This document shows positions 26,631 through 36,357 of a stretch of DNA of 64,000 bases, piece by piece (position 1 is the first letter of the stretch; each line of letters begins with the position of its first letter). Below the pieces are notes generated by a model, which was given only the letters and a program-made list of their open reading frames with translations, did no database searches and had not been told where the DNA came from. The DNA is from Rhodomicrobium sp. (GTDB lineage Bacteria; Pseudomonadota; Alphaproteobacteria; Rhizobiales; HXMU1428-3). Where the stretch lies: contig BQJK01000001.1 of the NCBI GenBank assembly GCA_021604665.1, forward strand, positions 1,082,419 to 1,146,418, given 5' to 3'. The translations under genes and the position numbers were made by a program.

Positions 26631-29600
26631 ATGAACCATATCACCCCCTCATACGACACATGTAGAGATAAACCCTCAAGGGTCATGGAGACCATCATGA
26701 AACCAACACGCTTCTTAAAATCCACCATGCTGTGGATCGGCGCGCTCAGTCTCGGCATTGGCCTGGCTGCAGGCGCCCCCTCGGCCCATGCCAAAATTGA
26801 TCAATGGCAGGCCAAACCCAAAAATCAGCTCCCCCCACCACCAAAACCCGGCGATAAACTCGCCAACCCGGTGGCGGGCGAGCCTGAAATCACCAAAATC
26901 CGCTTTACCAAAGTGGCCGAACAGCTGGATTGCAAGCATGTCCGCTTCCGCATCCGCTTTGCGCTTTGGGGCACAGATGGCTTCTGGAATGACCCGAATG
27001 CGGATCATGTGAAAGAAATGACAACAGCCATCCAAACCCTGACAGATACGCTGCCAAAAGGCCTCTCCTGGCAGAATGTCAGCCTCAAGGGCGATATCGT
27101 AAATTTCCCTGTCTTGGCCTTTGAAAATAATGGCCACCCGAAAGACACGGTGAAAATCAGTAACATCCAGTTCACCGCTGACAATAGCGATGGCATCGGC
27201 CCTGAAAATGTTCGCGAATGGAACTTCGTCGGTATCGCAAAAATCGACCCGGCTGAATTTCCAAATCCGAAAATCAAGCTGAACCAGGCCAAACTCCGCA
27301 TCAAAACATTGTTTCAAACCTTTGATGCTTTGAGCCATAATGGCGTTTTAGCTGATCCGGCAGACTGGAAAAGCGGCACCCCCACCAAATTCATGGTTGA
27401 TCTTGATAACTGTGATGACCCGAATGGCGATCCAGGCGGTGACCCAGACGGCGAGCCATGCATCAAAATTGAAAAAGGTGAGATTGATTGCCACGGCCCT
27501 GTAGGCCCCTTCATCTATAAAATGCCTGTCGGCCCAGAGCTTGCTGGCACAGTCATTGAGCTGACCTCCCTTACTCCGGGCGTCATCGTCAATCCTGGCG
27601 CACAAATTGTGCCACCAGGCGGCGGCATCCTCATATGGACGCTGAACGGCGCAGCCCCCGGCATGGAGATTCACCTGCTGACCAACAATGTGAAACAGTC
27701 CGGCCCAGCCGATTGGGATGGCCTTGCCACTTGTTGTACAGAAGAGATCATCATTGAAATACCTGAAGATCTCCCCTGTGATGAGAAAGAGCCAGACCTT
27801 CAGGTTAAAAAGAAAGCTCTGCTTGAAGAATGCGACAAAGCCACAGGCCCCTGCCCCTTCCGCATCCGTGTGAAAAATGTCGGTGACAAAAAATACACCG
27901 GTAAACTCGCACTGCAAGAGTGGCAATTGCCCCAACGTGCCGCCATCACTGGCGGACCAAACGCAGCATGGAATTGTAATTACAATCTTGGTCTTGCACT
28001 TTATGAGTGTACTCACCCGGCACTGACTTTGAACCCCGGTGAACATAAAGACCTCAAACTCTCTTTCACCCCCGGCAATGCCTGGCCTGGTGAGCGCATT
28101 AAAAACTGCGCCAAGCTGGACTATGGCTTAATGGGTGTCGCCCCCTTTGGTGATCTCACCAATGATAAGGATTGTGACAGCATCTGCATCAAAGGCTCAA
28201 ACCAATGCCCTGATGATGTAACTGAGAAAGAGCCTGAACTGATCCTTGAGAAAAAATTCTCCCACACAGAATGTCTGGGCGGAGCACATGGAGCAGGCCC
28301 CTGCTGGTTAGTATATAATATCGTTATTTCCAACAATGGCGGCGATTTTAATGGCCCCCTCCATGTGGAAGATAACTTTGATATTAAACCAGATCAGGTT
28401 ACCTTCACACCAATTCCACCATGGCAGTGCCAGACGGTAAATGGCCAAAACTTTGGCTGCACCCATCCGGGTATTAACCTCCCGTCAGGCGCACAAACCA
28501 TTCTGAAAGTAACAGCAAAATTCATAGATCCCTATAAAGTAGATGGCGGTGAAGTTGAAAATTGCGCAAAACTTGAAGAAGGCGCCCCTGGTAAGAATGA
28601 AGATTGTGCAACAGGCGGCTTACCACAACCTCAGGATAACCCTGAAACAGATGGTAAACCTGATCTGACCATTAACAAGCAATGCTCACCTGGTGTTCTT
28701 GGTGGTCTTATCCAATGCCGTGTCATGGTTCGTAACAATGGTGATGTCACGCCAGCCGGTCTTATCCGGGTGTTTGATGTTGCCCGCATCATCGGCACTG
28801 AACAGCCTATCGTTCTGGAGGATATCCAAACAGACGGCCCAGAATGGCAATGTGAAGGCGCCCCGGCAACGGATCTCGCCTGTGCCATCCCAGGCCAAAA
28901 CCTGACACCAGGTACAGTTCGCTACTTTGACGCAAAAGTCCGCCTCACTGGCAAAGGACGCGAGCGTTTCCGCAACTGTGCAACCGGTCATCATGAAGCT
29001 CATCTCGGCGATGATATGAACCGCTTCGGTCAGGCTTGTGTTGAAGGTGGTGTCGATATCCGTGTCGAGAAAACCGGCCCCGGTGTTTGTGTCAGCAATG
29101 AAGAATGCACATTTGATGTGACCATTTTCAATGACGGCACAACAGACTTCTCTGGTATGGTTCGCATCGCCGATGCACTAGGCCTCGCCGGTGAAGGTTT
29201 AACGGTCCCAGTGACCTCAATTGACCCACCATTGCCATGTGCGAGCCAGCCGGCAGCTGTTCCTTTCATCTGTGAAGGACAACTCAATCTGGCTGCTGGT
29301 GAAAGCTCAACCCATAAAATCACTCTTGTTTTTGATGAAACAACCCTCGTCAAAGGTGAGCTACGCAACTGCGCAGCTGTTATGGGTAAAGGTGCCACCG
29401 CGCAGAAAGCCGGTGGTCAGGAAAATGGCATTAACGGCGAAAATGTCGGCTGCCATAACTTCATCCTTGAGCCTGAAACGCAAGACCAGTGCCGCGCACC
29501 AATGGTGATGAATAACAACGGCGTCTGCGTCTGCCCGAAAGGCACAAAATGGAACGGCCGCCGCTGTGCTGGTGGAACTATTATCCCACCAGTTCCGCTA

Positions 29601-30794
29601 CCGGACCCAACACCAATTTGCACACCAGGCAAAGGTGAAGTCCGTATCGGTAACCGCTGCGTCTGCCGCAAAGGCTATATTCGCAAAGGACCAGATGTTT
29701 GCGTGCCACCATCACGTGGCTGCACACCAGGCTATGGCGAGTATAAAAACCGCAAAGGCCAGTGCGTCTGTAAACCAGGCTTTGATCGTACAAACCTTGG
29801 CACCTGCGTGCGCCCACCAAAGGGTTGCAAACCAGGCCGCAATGAGGTGAAAGATGCCAAAGGACGTTGCGTCTGCCAAAAAGGCTATCAGCGCAACAAG
29901 CGTGGCTTCTGCGTCAAACCGCCAAAACTTTGCAAACTCGGCACCAATGAGTTCCGTAACTCACAAGGTCAATGTGTTTGTAAAAATGGCTACAGCCGTA
30001 ACAACTATGGCATCTGCATGAAAGTTCCAACAGGTTGTAAGCCTGGCCGGAACGAGGTTAAAGACAAGAACGGACGCTGTGTCTGTAAACCTGGCTTTAA
30101 ACGCAATGCCAAAGGTTTCTGCTCAAAAGTGACACAACCAACACCCGTATGTAAGTCAGGTAAACTGATCAAACGCGGCAAAGGTTGGTATTGCGCTTGC
30201 CCGAAAGGCTGGAACAGAAAACCTATCGGTAAAAATGGTGGTGCCCGCTGCGTCAAGCCTGATCCAAAACCAGTTTGTTCAAACGGACGTTTGGTCAAAC
30301 ATGGCAAAGGCTGGGCCTGCATCTGCCCGAAAGGCTGGAGCAAAAAGTCCATCGGTAAAGGCGGTGCACGTTGCATCAAGCCAAAACCAACGCCGAAGCC
30401 TGTTTGTCAAGCTGGCAAGCTTACCAAGCGCGGCAAATCATGGTACTGCGCCTGCCCCAAAGGCTGGAATAGAAAGCCGATCGGCAAAGGTGGTGCACGT
30501 TGCATCAAGCCAAAAGTAAGACCAAAGCCAGTTTGTAAAAATGGTCGGTTACTGAAACGCGGAAAAAACTGGTACTGCGCTTGCGGTAAAGGTTGGAAAC
30601 GCAAAGGCCTGAAAAACGGCGGTGCAATTTGCGTCAAGCCAGTGATCAAAAAACCGATCAAAATTTACAAACCAAAGAAAGTCTTTAAACCGAAAAAGAC
30701 CTTCAAACCGCAGATCAAAAAGCCTCTGCAGTTAAAAAAACCGACGATCAAAATCGTCCCTAAGAAAACAGCGCCTAACAAACAGTTCTTTTAG
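26631..30794 (+). CDS. Giant secreted protein with DUF11-like repeats, four-cysteine repeats and lysine-rich tail
   Basis: A 1387-residue exported protein of unknown function. The signal peptide ends near residue 54 (AAGAPSAHA); starts at 26631 (GGGAGG upstream) and 26697 (GGAG upstream) are both plausible. Residues about 60-275 are an unassigned beta-rich region. Residues 277-385 repeat the cysteine domain of the upstream protein (LTPGVIV, then TCC). Four Ig-like/DUF11- or CARDB-type modules begin near 386, 535, 677 and 809, each with NxGD/NNGG-type turns and paired Cys. From 955 to about 1337 there are ten four-Cys repeats: six of a GxCVCxxGY type, then four of a GWYCACPKGW type. The last 50 residues are Lys/Pro/Ile-rich. 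It is probably cotranscribed with the gene before it and followed by a strong terminator. A cell-surface adhesive or polyanion-binding role is inference. Confidence 0.85.
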   Translation: MNHITPSYDTCRDKPSRVMETIMKPTRFLKSTMLWIGALSLGIGLAAGAPSAHAKIDQWQAKPKNQLPPPPKPGDKLANPVAGEPEITKIRFTKVAEQLDCKHVRFRIRFALWGTDGFWNDPNADHVKEMTTAIQTLTDTLPKGLSWQNVSLKGDIVNFPVLAFENNGHPKDTVKISNIQFTADNSDGIGPENVREWNFVGIAKIDPAEFPNPKIKLNQAKLRIKTLFQTFDALSHNGVLADPADWKSGTPTKFMVDLDNCDDPNGDPGGDPDGEPCIKIEKGEIDCHGPVGPFIYKMPVGPELAGTVIELTSLTPGVIVNPGAQIVPPGGGILIWTLNGAAPGMEIHLLTNNVKQSGPADWDGLATCCTEEIIIEIPEDLPCDEKEPDLQVKKKALLEECDKATGPCPFRIRVKNVGDKKYTGKLALQEWQLPQRAAITGGPNAAWNCNYNLGLALYECTHPALTLNPGEHKDLKLSFTPGNAWPGERIKNCAKLDYGLMGVAPFGDLTNDKDCDSICIKGSNQCPDDVTEKEPELILEKKFSHTECLGGAHGAGPCWLVYNIVISNNGGDFNGPLHVEDNFDIKPDQVTFTPIPPWQCQTVNGQNFGCTHPGINLPSGAQTILKVTAKFIDPYKVDGGEVENCAKLEEGAPGKNEDCATGGLPQPQDNPETDGKPDLTINKQCSPGVLGGLIQCRVMVRNNGDVTPAGLIRVFDVARIIGTEQPIVLEDIQTDGPEWQCEGAPATDLACAIPGQNLTPGTVRYFDAKVRLTGKGRERFRNCATGHHEAHLGDDMNRFGQACVEGGVDIRVEKTGPGVCVSNEECTFDVTIFNDGTTDFSGMVRIADALGLAGEGLTVPVTSIDPPLPCASQPAAVPFICEGQLNLAAGESSTHKITLVFDETTLVKGELRNCAAVMGKGATAQKAGGQENGINGENVGCHNFILEPETQDQCRAPMVMNNNGVCVCPKGTKWNGRRCAGGTIIPPVPLPDPTPICTPGKGEVRIGNRCVCRKGYIRKGPDVCVPPSRGCTPGYGEYKNRKGQCVCKPGFDRTNLGTCVRPPKGCKPGRNEVKDAKGRCVCQKGYQRNKRGFCVKPPKLCKLGTNEFRNSQGQCVCKNGYSRNNYGICMKVPTGCKPGRNEVKDKNGRCVCKPGFKRNAKGFCSKVTQPTPVCKSGKLIKRGKGWYCACPKGWNRKPIGKNGGARCVKPDPKPVCSNGRLVKHGKGWACICPKGWSKKSIGKGGARCIKPKPTPKPVCQAGKLTKRGKSWYCACPKGWNRKPIGKGGARCIKPKVRPKPVCKNGRLLKRGKNWYCACGKGWKRKGLKNGGAICVKPVIKKPIKIYKPKKVFKPKKTFKPQIKKPLQLKKPTIKIVPKKTAPNKQFF
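29497..30640 (+). repeat. Ten tandem coding repeats with a four-cysteine pattern
   Basis: Type A units (period about 33-36 residues) have C, then CVC within about 15 residues, then a final C. Type B units (period about 41-43 residues) have C, then CAC or CIC within GWYCACPKGW-like sequence, then GGARC. Type A occurs about six times and type B four times in a row. The DNA is diverged between copies, which indicates an old expansion under protein-level selection. Confidence 0.85.
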
Positions 30795-30814
30795 GCACAT
30801 GTTCTAAAGCAAAC

Positions 30815-30845
30815 AAAAAGGCGGATCGCAAGATCCGCCTTTTTT
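30815..30845. terminator. Bidirectional terminator between the secreted-protein gene and mutM
   Basis: A perfect 13-base inverted repeat (AAAAAGGCGGATC / GATCCGCCTTTTT) with a GCAA tetraloop and T runs on both strands, between converging genes. Confidence 0.95.
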
Positions 30846-30867
30846 ATGTTTATTACTCAGCTTCAAA

Positions 30868-31719
30868 TCACTTCTGGCATTTGGGACAAAAAAAGCTGGA
30901 GCGGCCAGCCTGCACAATCCGCTCTATCATCCCGCTACAACCAGGCCGGCTGCACGCCTCCCCCTCCCGGCCATAAACACGAAATGAATGCTGAAAATAA
31001 CCAAGCGACCCATCCGCCTTGGCATAATCTTTCAAGGTCGAGCCGCCCGCCTCAATCGCCCGGTTCAAAACATCTCTCACTGCCACAACCAATCGGCTGG
31101 CAGCCTTGGTTGGCCGCCCGGTTTTGCTAGCCAGAACAGCAGCCGGTAATGTTGGGTGCAGCCCGGCATCATAAAGCGCCTCCAACACATAAATATTGCC
31201 AAGCCCCGCCACAACTTTCTGATCGAGGAGAAAGCTCTTAAGCGGCGTTTTACGTGCCCTGGCTTTTGTCGCCAGCATCACCTCATCAAACTCATTGCCA
31301 AGCGGCTCCGGCCCCATTTCAGAAAAATATTTATGCTGCGCCACCCCGCCACGCTCAATCAAATCCATAAAGCCAAAGCGCCGCGGGTCGTTATAGGAAA
31401 CCACATCATGATTGGAGAGATGAAACACCACATGGTCATGTTTCGGGTTGAGCACGGCCTCACTACCCGCATTCACGGTGAACCGGCCACTCATCCCAAG
31501 GTGAAGAACGAGCACCTCACCGCTATCCAATGTAATGAGAATATATTTCGCACGCCGCTGCATGCGCTCAATCAACCGTCCCTCAAGCCGCGCCTGAAAC
31601 TGCGGCGGAAACGGAAAACGCAAATTTTCCCGCCGCTGCTCAACCCGCGTTAAACGCATGCCTTCCATATGCGGCTGTAACCCGCGCATAACCGTTTCAA
31701 CTTCGGGTAATTCAGGCAT
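30868..31719 (-). CDS. mutM: Formamidopyrimidine-DNA glycosylase (Fpg/MutM)
   Basis: Excises 8-oxoguanine and ring-opened purines and nicks the abasic site. The mature protein must begin with Pro, so the start is the second of two ATGs (31719), giving PELPEVETVMRGL with the catalytic Pro and Glu. Also visible are VLVLHLGMSGRF, the void-filling/intercalation region and the C-terminal zinc finger with CSRPGC and CPKC. Length about 283, normal. It is divergent from ubiE, the usual alphaproteobacterial order. Confidence 0.97.
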   Translation of the reverse strand: MPELPEVETVMRGLQPHMEGMRLTRVEQRRENLRFPFPPQFQARLEGRLIERMQRRAKYILITLDSGEVLVLHLGMSGRFTVNAGSEAVLNPKHDHVVFHLSNHDVVSYNDPRRFGFMDLIERGGVAQHKYFSEMGPEPLGNEFDEVMLATKARARKTPLKSFLLDQKVVAGLGNIYVLEALYDAGLHPTLPAAVLASKTGRPTKAASRLVVAVRDVLNRAIEAGGSTLKDYAKADGSLGYFQHSFRVYGREGEACSRPGCSGMIERIVQAGRSSFFCPKCQK

Positions 31720-31985
31720 CAAGCCCCCTAAATCTTATTCAATGCGAAAAATATTTACCATCGGGTCAAAAAACCGCAGAAAGCAGGGCGCTACCCTGTC
31801 ATAAATGCTATCTGCGTTATGGCATTCCCCCCCGCCTTAAGATAAACTGCGCGAGACTGAAATGCTCAGCTCTCAGCCACCAGAGAAACAAGCTACCAAA
31901 TAATCAAGATCCCATTATTAAGATCAAAGTATCAAGAGATGACAAACCACTAGCTTCTGATGAGCTTTAGGGAAATTAAGACGCG

Positions 31986-32738
31986 ATGACAGACAATACA
32001 AGTTCATATGGCTTCCAACAGGTTGACCCAAGCGAAAAACAAAGCAAAGTCAACCATGTCTTTGCCCGTGTCGCCAGAGATTACGACCTGATGAACGATC
32101 TGATGTCCGGCGGCATGCACCGGCTCTGGAAAAATGAACTGATCACCACCCTTAACCCGCGCAAGACCGGCCCCCTAACCCATCTGGATGTTGCTGGCGG
32201 CACAGGCGATATCACCTTCCGTCTTCTCGATCGCGCCAGCCCAGACGCCACCGCAACCATTCTCGATATTTCAAGAGAGATGCTCGAAGTCGGCAAGGAC
32301 CGCGCCAGCGAAACCCGCCACAAGGACCGCATTGACTTCGTCGAAGGCAACGCCGAAAGCCTGCCCTTGGAAAATATTAGTTTTGACAGCTACACAATCG
32401 CCTTCGGTATCCGCAATGTGCCCCGCATTGATGCCGCGCTAAAAGAAGCCTACCGCGTTCTGAAACCCGGCGGCCGCTTCCTCTGCCTGGAATTCTCTGA
32501 AGTTCAAATGCCGATACTAGATAGCATCTACGATAAATTCTCCTTCAACATGATCCCTAAAATGGGAGAGATGGTCATGGGAGATGGCGAACCTTATAAA
32601 TATCTGGTCGAGAGCATCCGCCGCTTCCCCGATCAGGAAACCTTCAAATCCATGATTTCTAATGCCGGGTTCGCACAGGTCAGCTACCGCAACTTAACAG
32701 GCGGCATTGCAGCCATCCATTCAGGCTGGCGCATTTAG
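31986..32738 (+). CDS. ubiE: Ubiquinone/menaquinone C-methyltransferase UbiE
   Basis: SAM-dependent C-methyltransferase of ubiquinone synthesis. The 250-residue protein shows [25 protein letters not shown] (signature 1, split here by Asp-Tyr), [16 protein letters not shown] (SAM motif I), and [17 protein letters not shown]. The C-terminus ends with [15 protein letters not shown], a near-invariant family end. Followed by ubiB after 82 bases, so the two quinone genes are probably cotranscribed. Confidence 0.96.
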   Translation: MTDNTSSYGFQQVDPSEKQSKVNHVFARVARDYDLMNDLMSGGMHRLWKNELITTLNPRKTGPLTHLDVAGGTGDITFRLLDRASPDATATILDISREMLEVGKDRASETRHKDRIDFVEGNAESLPLENISFDSYTIAFGIRNVPRIDAALKEAYRVLKPGGRFLCLEFSEVQMPILDSIYDKFSFNMIPKMGEMVMGDGEPYKYLVESIRRFPDQETFKSMISNAGFAQVSYRNLTGGIAAIHSGWRI

Positions 32739-32820
32739 CTCGAAGAGTGCCGATCACTCACATCTCACACCCAGGGTACAACCGCGGCGATAACAGCCCA
32801 ATATTCCGATAAAGATAAAT

Positions 32821-34419
32821 ATGGCAAATCCACTTACAAATAGCGCCCGCCTCGCCGTAGCTGGCCTCACCCTCACCTGGTACGGTGTGGCCCTATACCC
32901 TCGCCACATCCCAGCCCCGCTTGGCCTGCGGATTTTGCGGGTGTTGTTATTCCCGTTACGCGCTCTAGGGGCACTCATCCGCGACCCCTTTAAAAAACAA
33001 TCAACACCAGAGCGGCTGATAAATGCCCTAACCAATCTCGGCCCCACCTACATTAAGCTTGGCCAGTTTCTCGCCACAAGAAGTGACATTATAGGCAAAG
33101 AGCTCGCAAATGACCTCTCAGCCCTGCAAGATAATCTCCCCCCCTTCTCGCAAGCAGAAGCAGAAAGAGAAATTGAGCGCCAGCTCGGCAAACCCTTAAA
33201 CCAGCTGTTCGAGAGCTTTGGCCCCCCCATTGCCGCCGCATCTATTGCCCAGGTTCACAAAGCCACCATCCTGGAGGATGGCGTAGAAAAGCAAGTGGCC
33301 GTCAAAATCCTCCGCCCTGGTATCGAGCGGCGCTTTGAAAATGATCAGGCAAGCTTCCGCTTTGCAGCCGGCATCATTGAGCGCGTTTCAAAAGAGGCCC
33401 GCCGCCTTCGCCCGGTGAAAGTCGTCAAAACGCTGGACCGCTCCATGACCATAGAGCTGGACCTCCGCCTTGAAGCGGCCGCCCTTTCAGAGCTTGAAGA
33501 AAACACCAAAGATGACCCCAACTTCAAAACCCCCAATGTCGTCTGGCCGCTAACCACCCAGCGCATCCTGACAACAGAATGGATAGATGCCACCCCCATC
33601 GCCAAAGTGGCAGAGCTTGAAGCCGCCGGCCATGACCTGAAACAGCTTGGCACCCATGTGCTGCAAAGCTTTTTGCGGCAAGCCATGCGTGATGGCTTCT
33701 TCCATGCTGATATGCATCCCGGCAATCTTTTTATTGATCCGGCGGGCAATCTCGTCGCCATCGATTGCGGCATCATGGGCCGGCTCAGTGATAAAGAGCA
33801 GGCCTTCCTCGCCCGTATTCTTCATGGCTTTATCACCAGAGATTATAGAGAAGCAGCCCTCGCCCATTTTGAGGCAGGCTATGTACCGCCCATCCATTCA
33901 GCTGATGAGTTCGCCCAAGGGCTGCGGGCCATCGGCGAGCCCATAGCCGACCGCCCGGCAAGTGAAGTTTCCATGGCCCGCTTTTTAGGCCAGCTGTTTG
34001 AATATACCGCCGTTTACGACATGAAAACCCGGCCCGAGCTAATCCTCTTGCAGAAAAATCTCGTCATTGCAGAAGGCGTCGCCCGCATGCTCAACCCCGA
34101 GCTGAACTTATGGCGCGCCGCTGAGCCTGTGGTCAAAGAATGGCTAACAGCGGAGCTTGGCCCAGCTGGCAAAATGCGCCGCATGGCGCGAAGCCTGAAA
34201 GCCATAGACCAGGCGCTTGATGACCTACCAACCCATCTCGCGCGCTTAAAAGCCACCAGCGAAGGCTGGCACCGCCTTTCATCACATATCAATGAGATGG
34301 ATGACCGCGACCTGAACTCCATTTTCGATAATCATAGAAGTAGCCCCTGGCCGACGCGCGCCGCTCTTTGGATCGCGGCGCTAAGCCTAGCCGCCATCGC
34401 CATCAAGCAATGGTTCTGA
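32821..34419 (+). CDS. ubiB: Ubiquinone biosynthesis kinase-like protein UbiB
   Basis: Atypical protein-kinase-like ATPase required for ubiquinone synthesis, anchored at the inner membrane. Family markers are PTYIKLGQFLATRSDI (KxGQ motif), AAASIAQVHKA (Ala-rich loop in place of a kinase P-loop), VAVKILRPGIE, and HADMHPGNLFID with AIDCGIMG in place of the kinase DFG. The 532-residue protein ends in one transmembrane helix (about 512-529). Directly downstream of ubiE. Confidence 0.95.
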   Translation: MANPLTNSARLAVAGLTLTWYGVALYPRHIPAPLGLRILRVLLFPLRALGALIRDPFKKQSTPERLINALTNLGPTYIKLGQFLATRSDIIGKELANDLSALQDNLPPFSQAEAEREIERQLGKPLNQLFESFGPPIAAASIAQVHKATILEDGVEKQVAVKILRPGIERRFENDQASFRFAAGIIERVSKEARRLRPVKVVKTLDRSMTIELDLRLEAAALSELEENTKDDPNFKTPNVVWPLTTQRILTTEWIDATPIAKVAELEAAGHDLKQLGTHVLQSFLRQAMRDGFFHADMHPGNLFIDPAGNLVAIDCGIMGRLSDKEQAFLARILHGFITRDYREAALAHFEAGYVPPIHSADEFAQGLRAIGEPIADRPASEVSMARFLGQLFEYTAVYDMKTRPELILLQKNLVIAEGVARMLNPELNLWRAAEPVVKEWLTAELGPAGKMRRMARSLKAIDQALDDLPTHLARLKATSEGWHRLSSHINEMDDRDLNSIFDNHRSSPWPTRAALWIAALSLAAIAIKQWF

Positions 34420-34562
34420 ATATAAACAATCGTTAAAATAACCACGCGCTTCAATAGGCCTTGGCGTCACCTGTCTGAGCCCTTATATATAGATTATCAG
34501 CAATGGTTCACGAATGGCTTTTGCAGTGTTTTCAATGATTTAGAAGTGGGCGAGCACCTGAA

Positions 34563-35789
34563 ATGTACCATAGCTCAAAAAAATCGATCCTCCTGATCAT
34601 CGGCGGCGGCATCGCGTCTTATAAAACCCTCGATCTCATTCGGCGGCTGAAAGAGCGCGGCATTGAGGTTCACCCCGTCCTTACCAAAGCGGGGGAAGAG
34701 TTTGTCACCCCTCTCTCGCTCGCCACCCTTTCCGGCAATCAAACCCACACTGAATTGTTTGACCTGAAAGATGAAACGGAAATCGGCCATATCCAGCTCT
34801 CCCGCCAGGCTGATCTCGTCGTCGTGGCGCCTGCAACAGCAGACCTAATGGCAAAGCTTGCGAATGGCCTTGCCAATGACCTTGCCAGCACACTGCTGCT
34901 CGCGACCGATAAAAAAGTGCTGCTTGCCCCGGCGATGAATGTCCGCATGTGGGAGCACCCGGCAAACATGCGTAATCTCGAGACCTTGCAGACAGACGGC
35001 CACCTGTTCGTTGGCCCCAATAAGGGCAACATGGCCTGCGGCGAAACCGGCATGGGCCGCATGGCTGAAGTGCCAGAAATTATCAGCGCGATCGAAAATG
35101 CCCTAGCACCAGCAGCTGGCCCCTTAACCGGACAATCAGTTTTGGTCACCGCCGGCCCAACCCATGAGCCGATAGACCCTGTCAGATACATCGCCAACCG
35201 CTCCAGCGGCAAACAAGGCTATGCCCTCGCCAAAGCCGCCCGGGATTTTGGCGCAACTGTGACCCTCATCTCCGGCCCAACCAAACTCGCTCAACCTGAA
35301 GGGGTCACCTTTGTTGAGGTTGAAACCGCCAGAGATATGCGCGATGCCGTCCTCGCCTATCTGCCCGTCAATATTGCCATCTGCGCCGCAGCGGTAGCAG
35401 ACTGGCGAGTAAAAAAAGCCCCCGATCAGAAGATGAAAAAATCCAATGACGGTCTACCTGAGCTATCATTGACAGAAAACCCGGACATACTCGCCGCCCT
35501 TTCAAAAAAGGGAGAGGAGCGGCCAGATCTCGTCATCGGTTTTGCAGCAGAAACAGAAAAAGTCATTGAGCACGCCAAAGCCAAGCGCGATAAAAAAGGA
35601 TGTGACTGGATAATTGCCAATGATGTCTCAGCAAAAGGCAATGTGTTCGGTAATGACATCACCACCATCCACATCATGACGCCCGACAATGTGGAAAGCC
35701 TTGAGAATCTTGGCAAGTCTGAGGCTGCCTCGGCTATAATGCAGCGCATCGCCGCTCATATAAACAGCCACAAAGCCGCCGCCGAATGA
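34563..35789 (+). CDS. coaBC: Bifunctional phosphopantothenoylcysteine decarboxylase/synthetase
   Basis: Two steps of coenzyme A synthesis in one protein: CoaB joins cysteine to phosphopantothenate, CoaC decarboxylates the product. The N-terminal flavin domain has H76 (EIGHIQLS), PAMN at 123-126 and C159 in [13 protein letters not shown]. The C-terminal synthetase domain starts with [20 protein letters not shown] and includes [10 protein letters not shown]. Its stop overlaps the dut start (ATGA), indicating translational coupling. Confidence 0.96.
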   Translation: MYHSSKKSILLIIGGGIASYKTLDLIRRLKERGIEVHPVLTKAGEEFVTPLSLATLSGNQTHTELFDLKDETEIGHIQLSRQADLVVVAPATADLMAKLANGLANDLASTLLLATDKKVLLAPAMNVRMWEHPANMRNLETLQTDGHLFVGPNKGNMACGETGMGRMAEVPEIISAIENALAPAAGPLTGQSVLVTAGPTHEPIDPVRYIANRSSGKQGYALAKAARDFGATVTLISGPTKLAQPEGVTFVEVETARDMRDAVLAYLPVNIAICAAAVADWRVKKAPDQKMKKSNDGLPELSLTENPDILAALSKKGEERPDLVIGFAAETEKVIEHAKAKRDKKGCDWIIANDVSAKGNVFGNDITTIHIMTPDNVESLENLGKSEAASAIMQRIAAHINSHKAAAE

Positions 35790-36250
35790 CCCAACCTGCC
35801 GTCACAATAAAAATCGAACAGCTCCCTCATGGAAAAGGCTTGGCCCTACCAGCATATGAAACAGCTGGTGCCGCAGGTATGGACCTTCGCGCCGCACTAC
35901 CAGAGGGCACACCGGTTATCATCGGCCCCATGGGGCGCAGTCTCATCCCAACCGGCATAGGCATAGAATTACCAACAGGGTTTGAGGCCCAGATTCGCCC
36001 GCGCTCAGGCCTCGCCTTAAAATACGGCGTCACCGTGCTCAACAGCCCCGGCACCATAGATTGCGACTATCGCGGTGAGATCAAAGTAATCCTTGTAAAC
36101 CTCTCTGACTGCCCGGTTGAAATTCACCGCGACGACCGCATTGCCCAAATGGTCGTCGCCGCGAGCGCACAGGCAAATATCACTCTGGTAGACGCGCTCT
36201 CACTCAGCAAACGCGGCACAGCAGGCTTCGGCTCAACAGGCAAAAGATAA
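35786..36250 (+). CDS. dut: dUTP diphosphatase
   Basis: Trimeric dUTPase that keeps uracil out of DNA and supplies dUMP. All five motifs are present: [41 protein letters not shown], and the C-terminal arm [11 protein letters not shown]. 154 residues, normal length. Overlaps coaBC by four bases. Confidence 0.97.
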   Translation: MTQPAVTIKIEQLPHGKGLALPAYETAGAAGMDLRAALPEGTPVIIGPMGRSLIPTGIGIELPTGFEAQIRPRSGLALKYGVTVLNSPGTIDCDYRGEIKVILVNLSDCPVEIHRDDRIAQMVVAASAQANITLVDALSLSKRGTAGFGSTGKR

Positions 36251-36357
36251 CAACCGCCCTGCCGCCATCTATAATCAGTCAAATCACTGCTTTATTCCCG
36301 CCCCGTTTCAAAATATGATACCAGAAACAACCTATAAATCGCCCGTGGAGGACCTCA

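Noticed and set aside
29497..30640. Regular repeats as a possible CRISPR array
   Set aside because: The repeats lie inside one open reading frame, vary in DNA sequence and keep a protein-level Cys pattern; no identical repeat/unique spacer structure.
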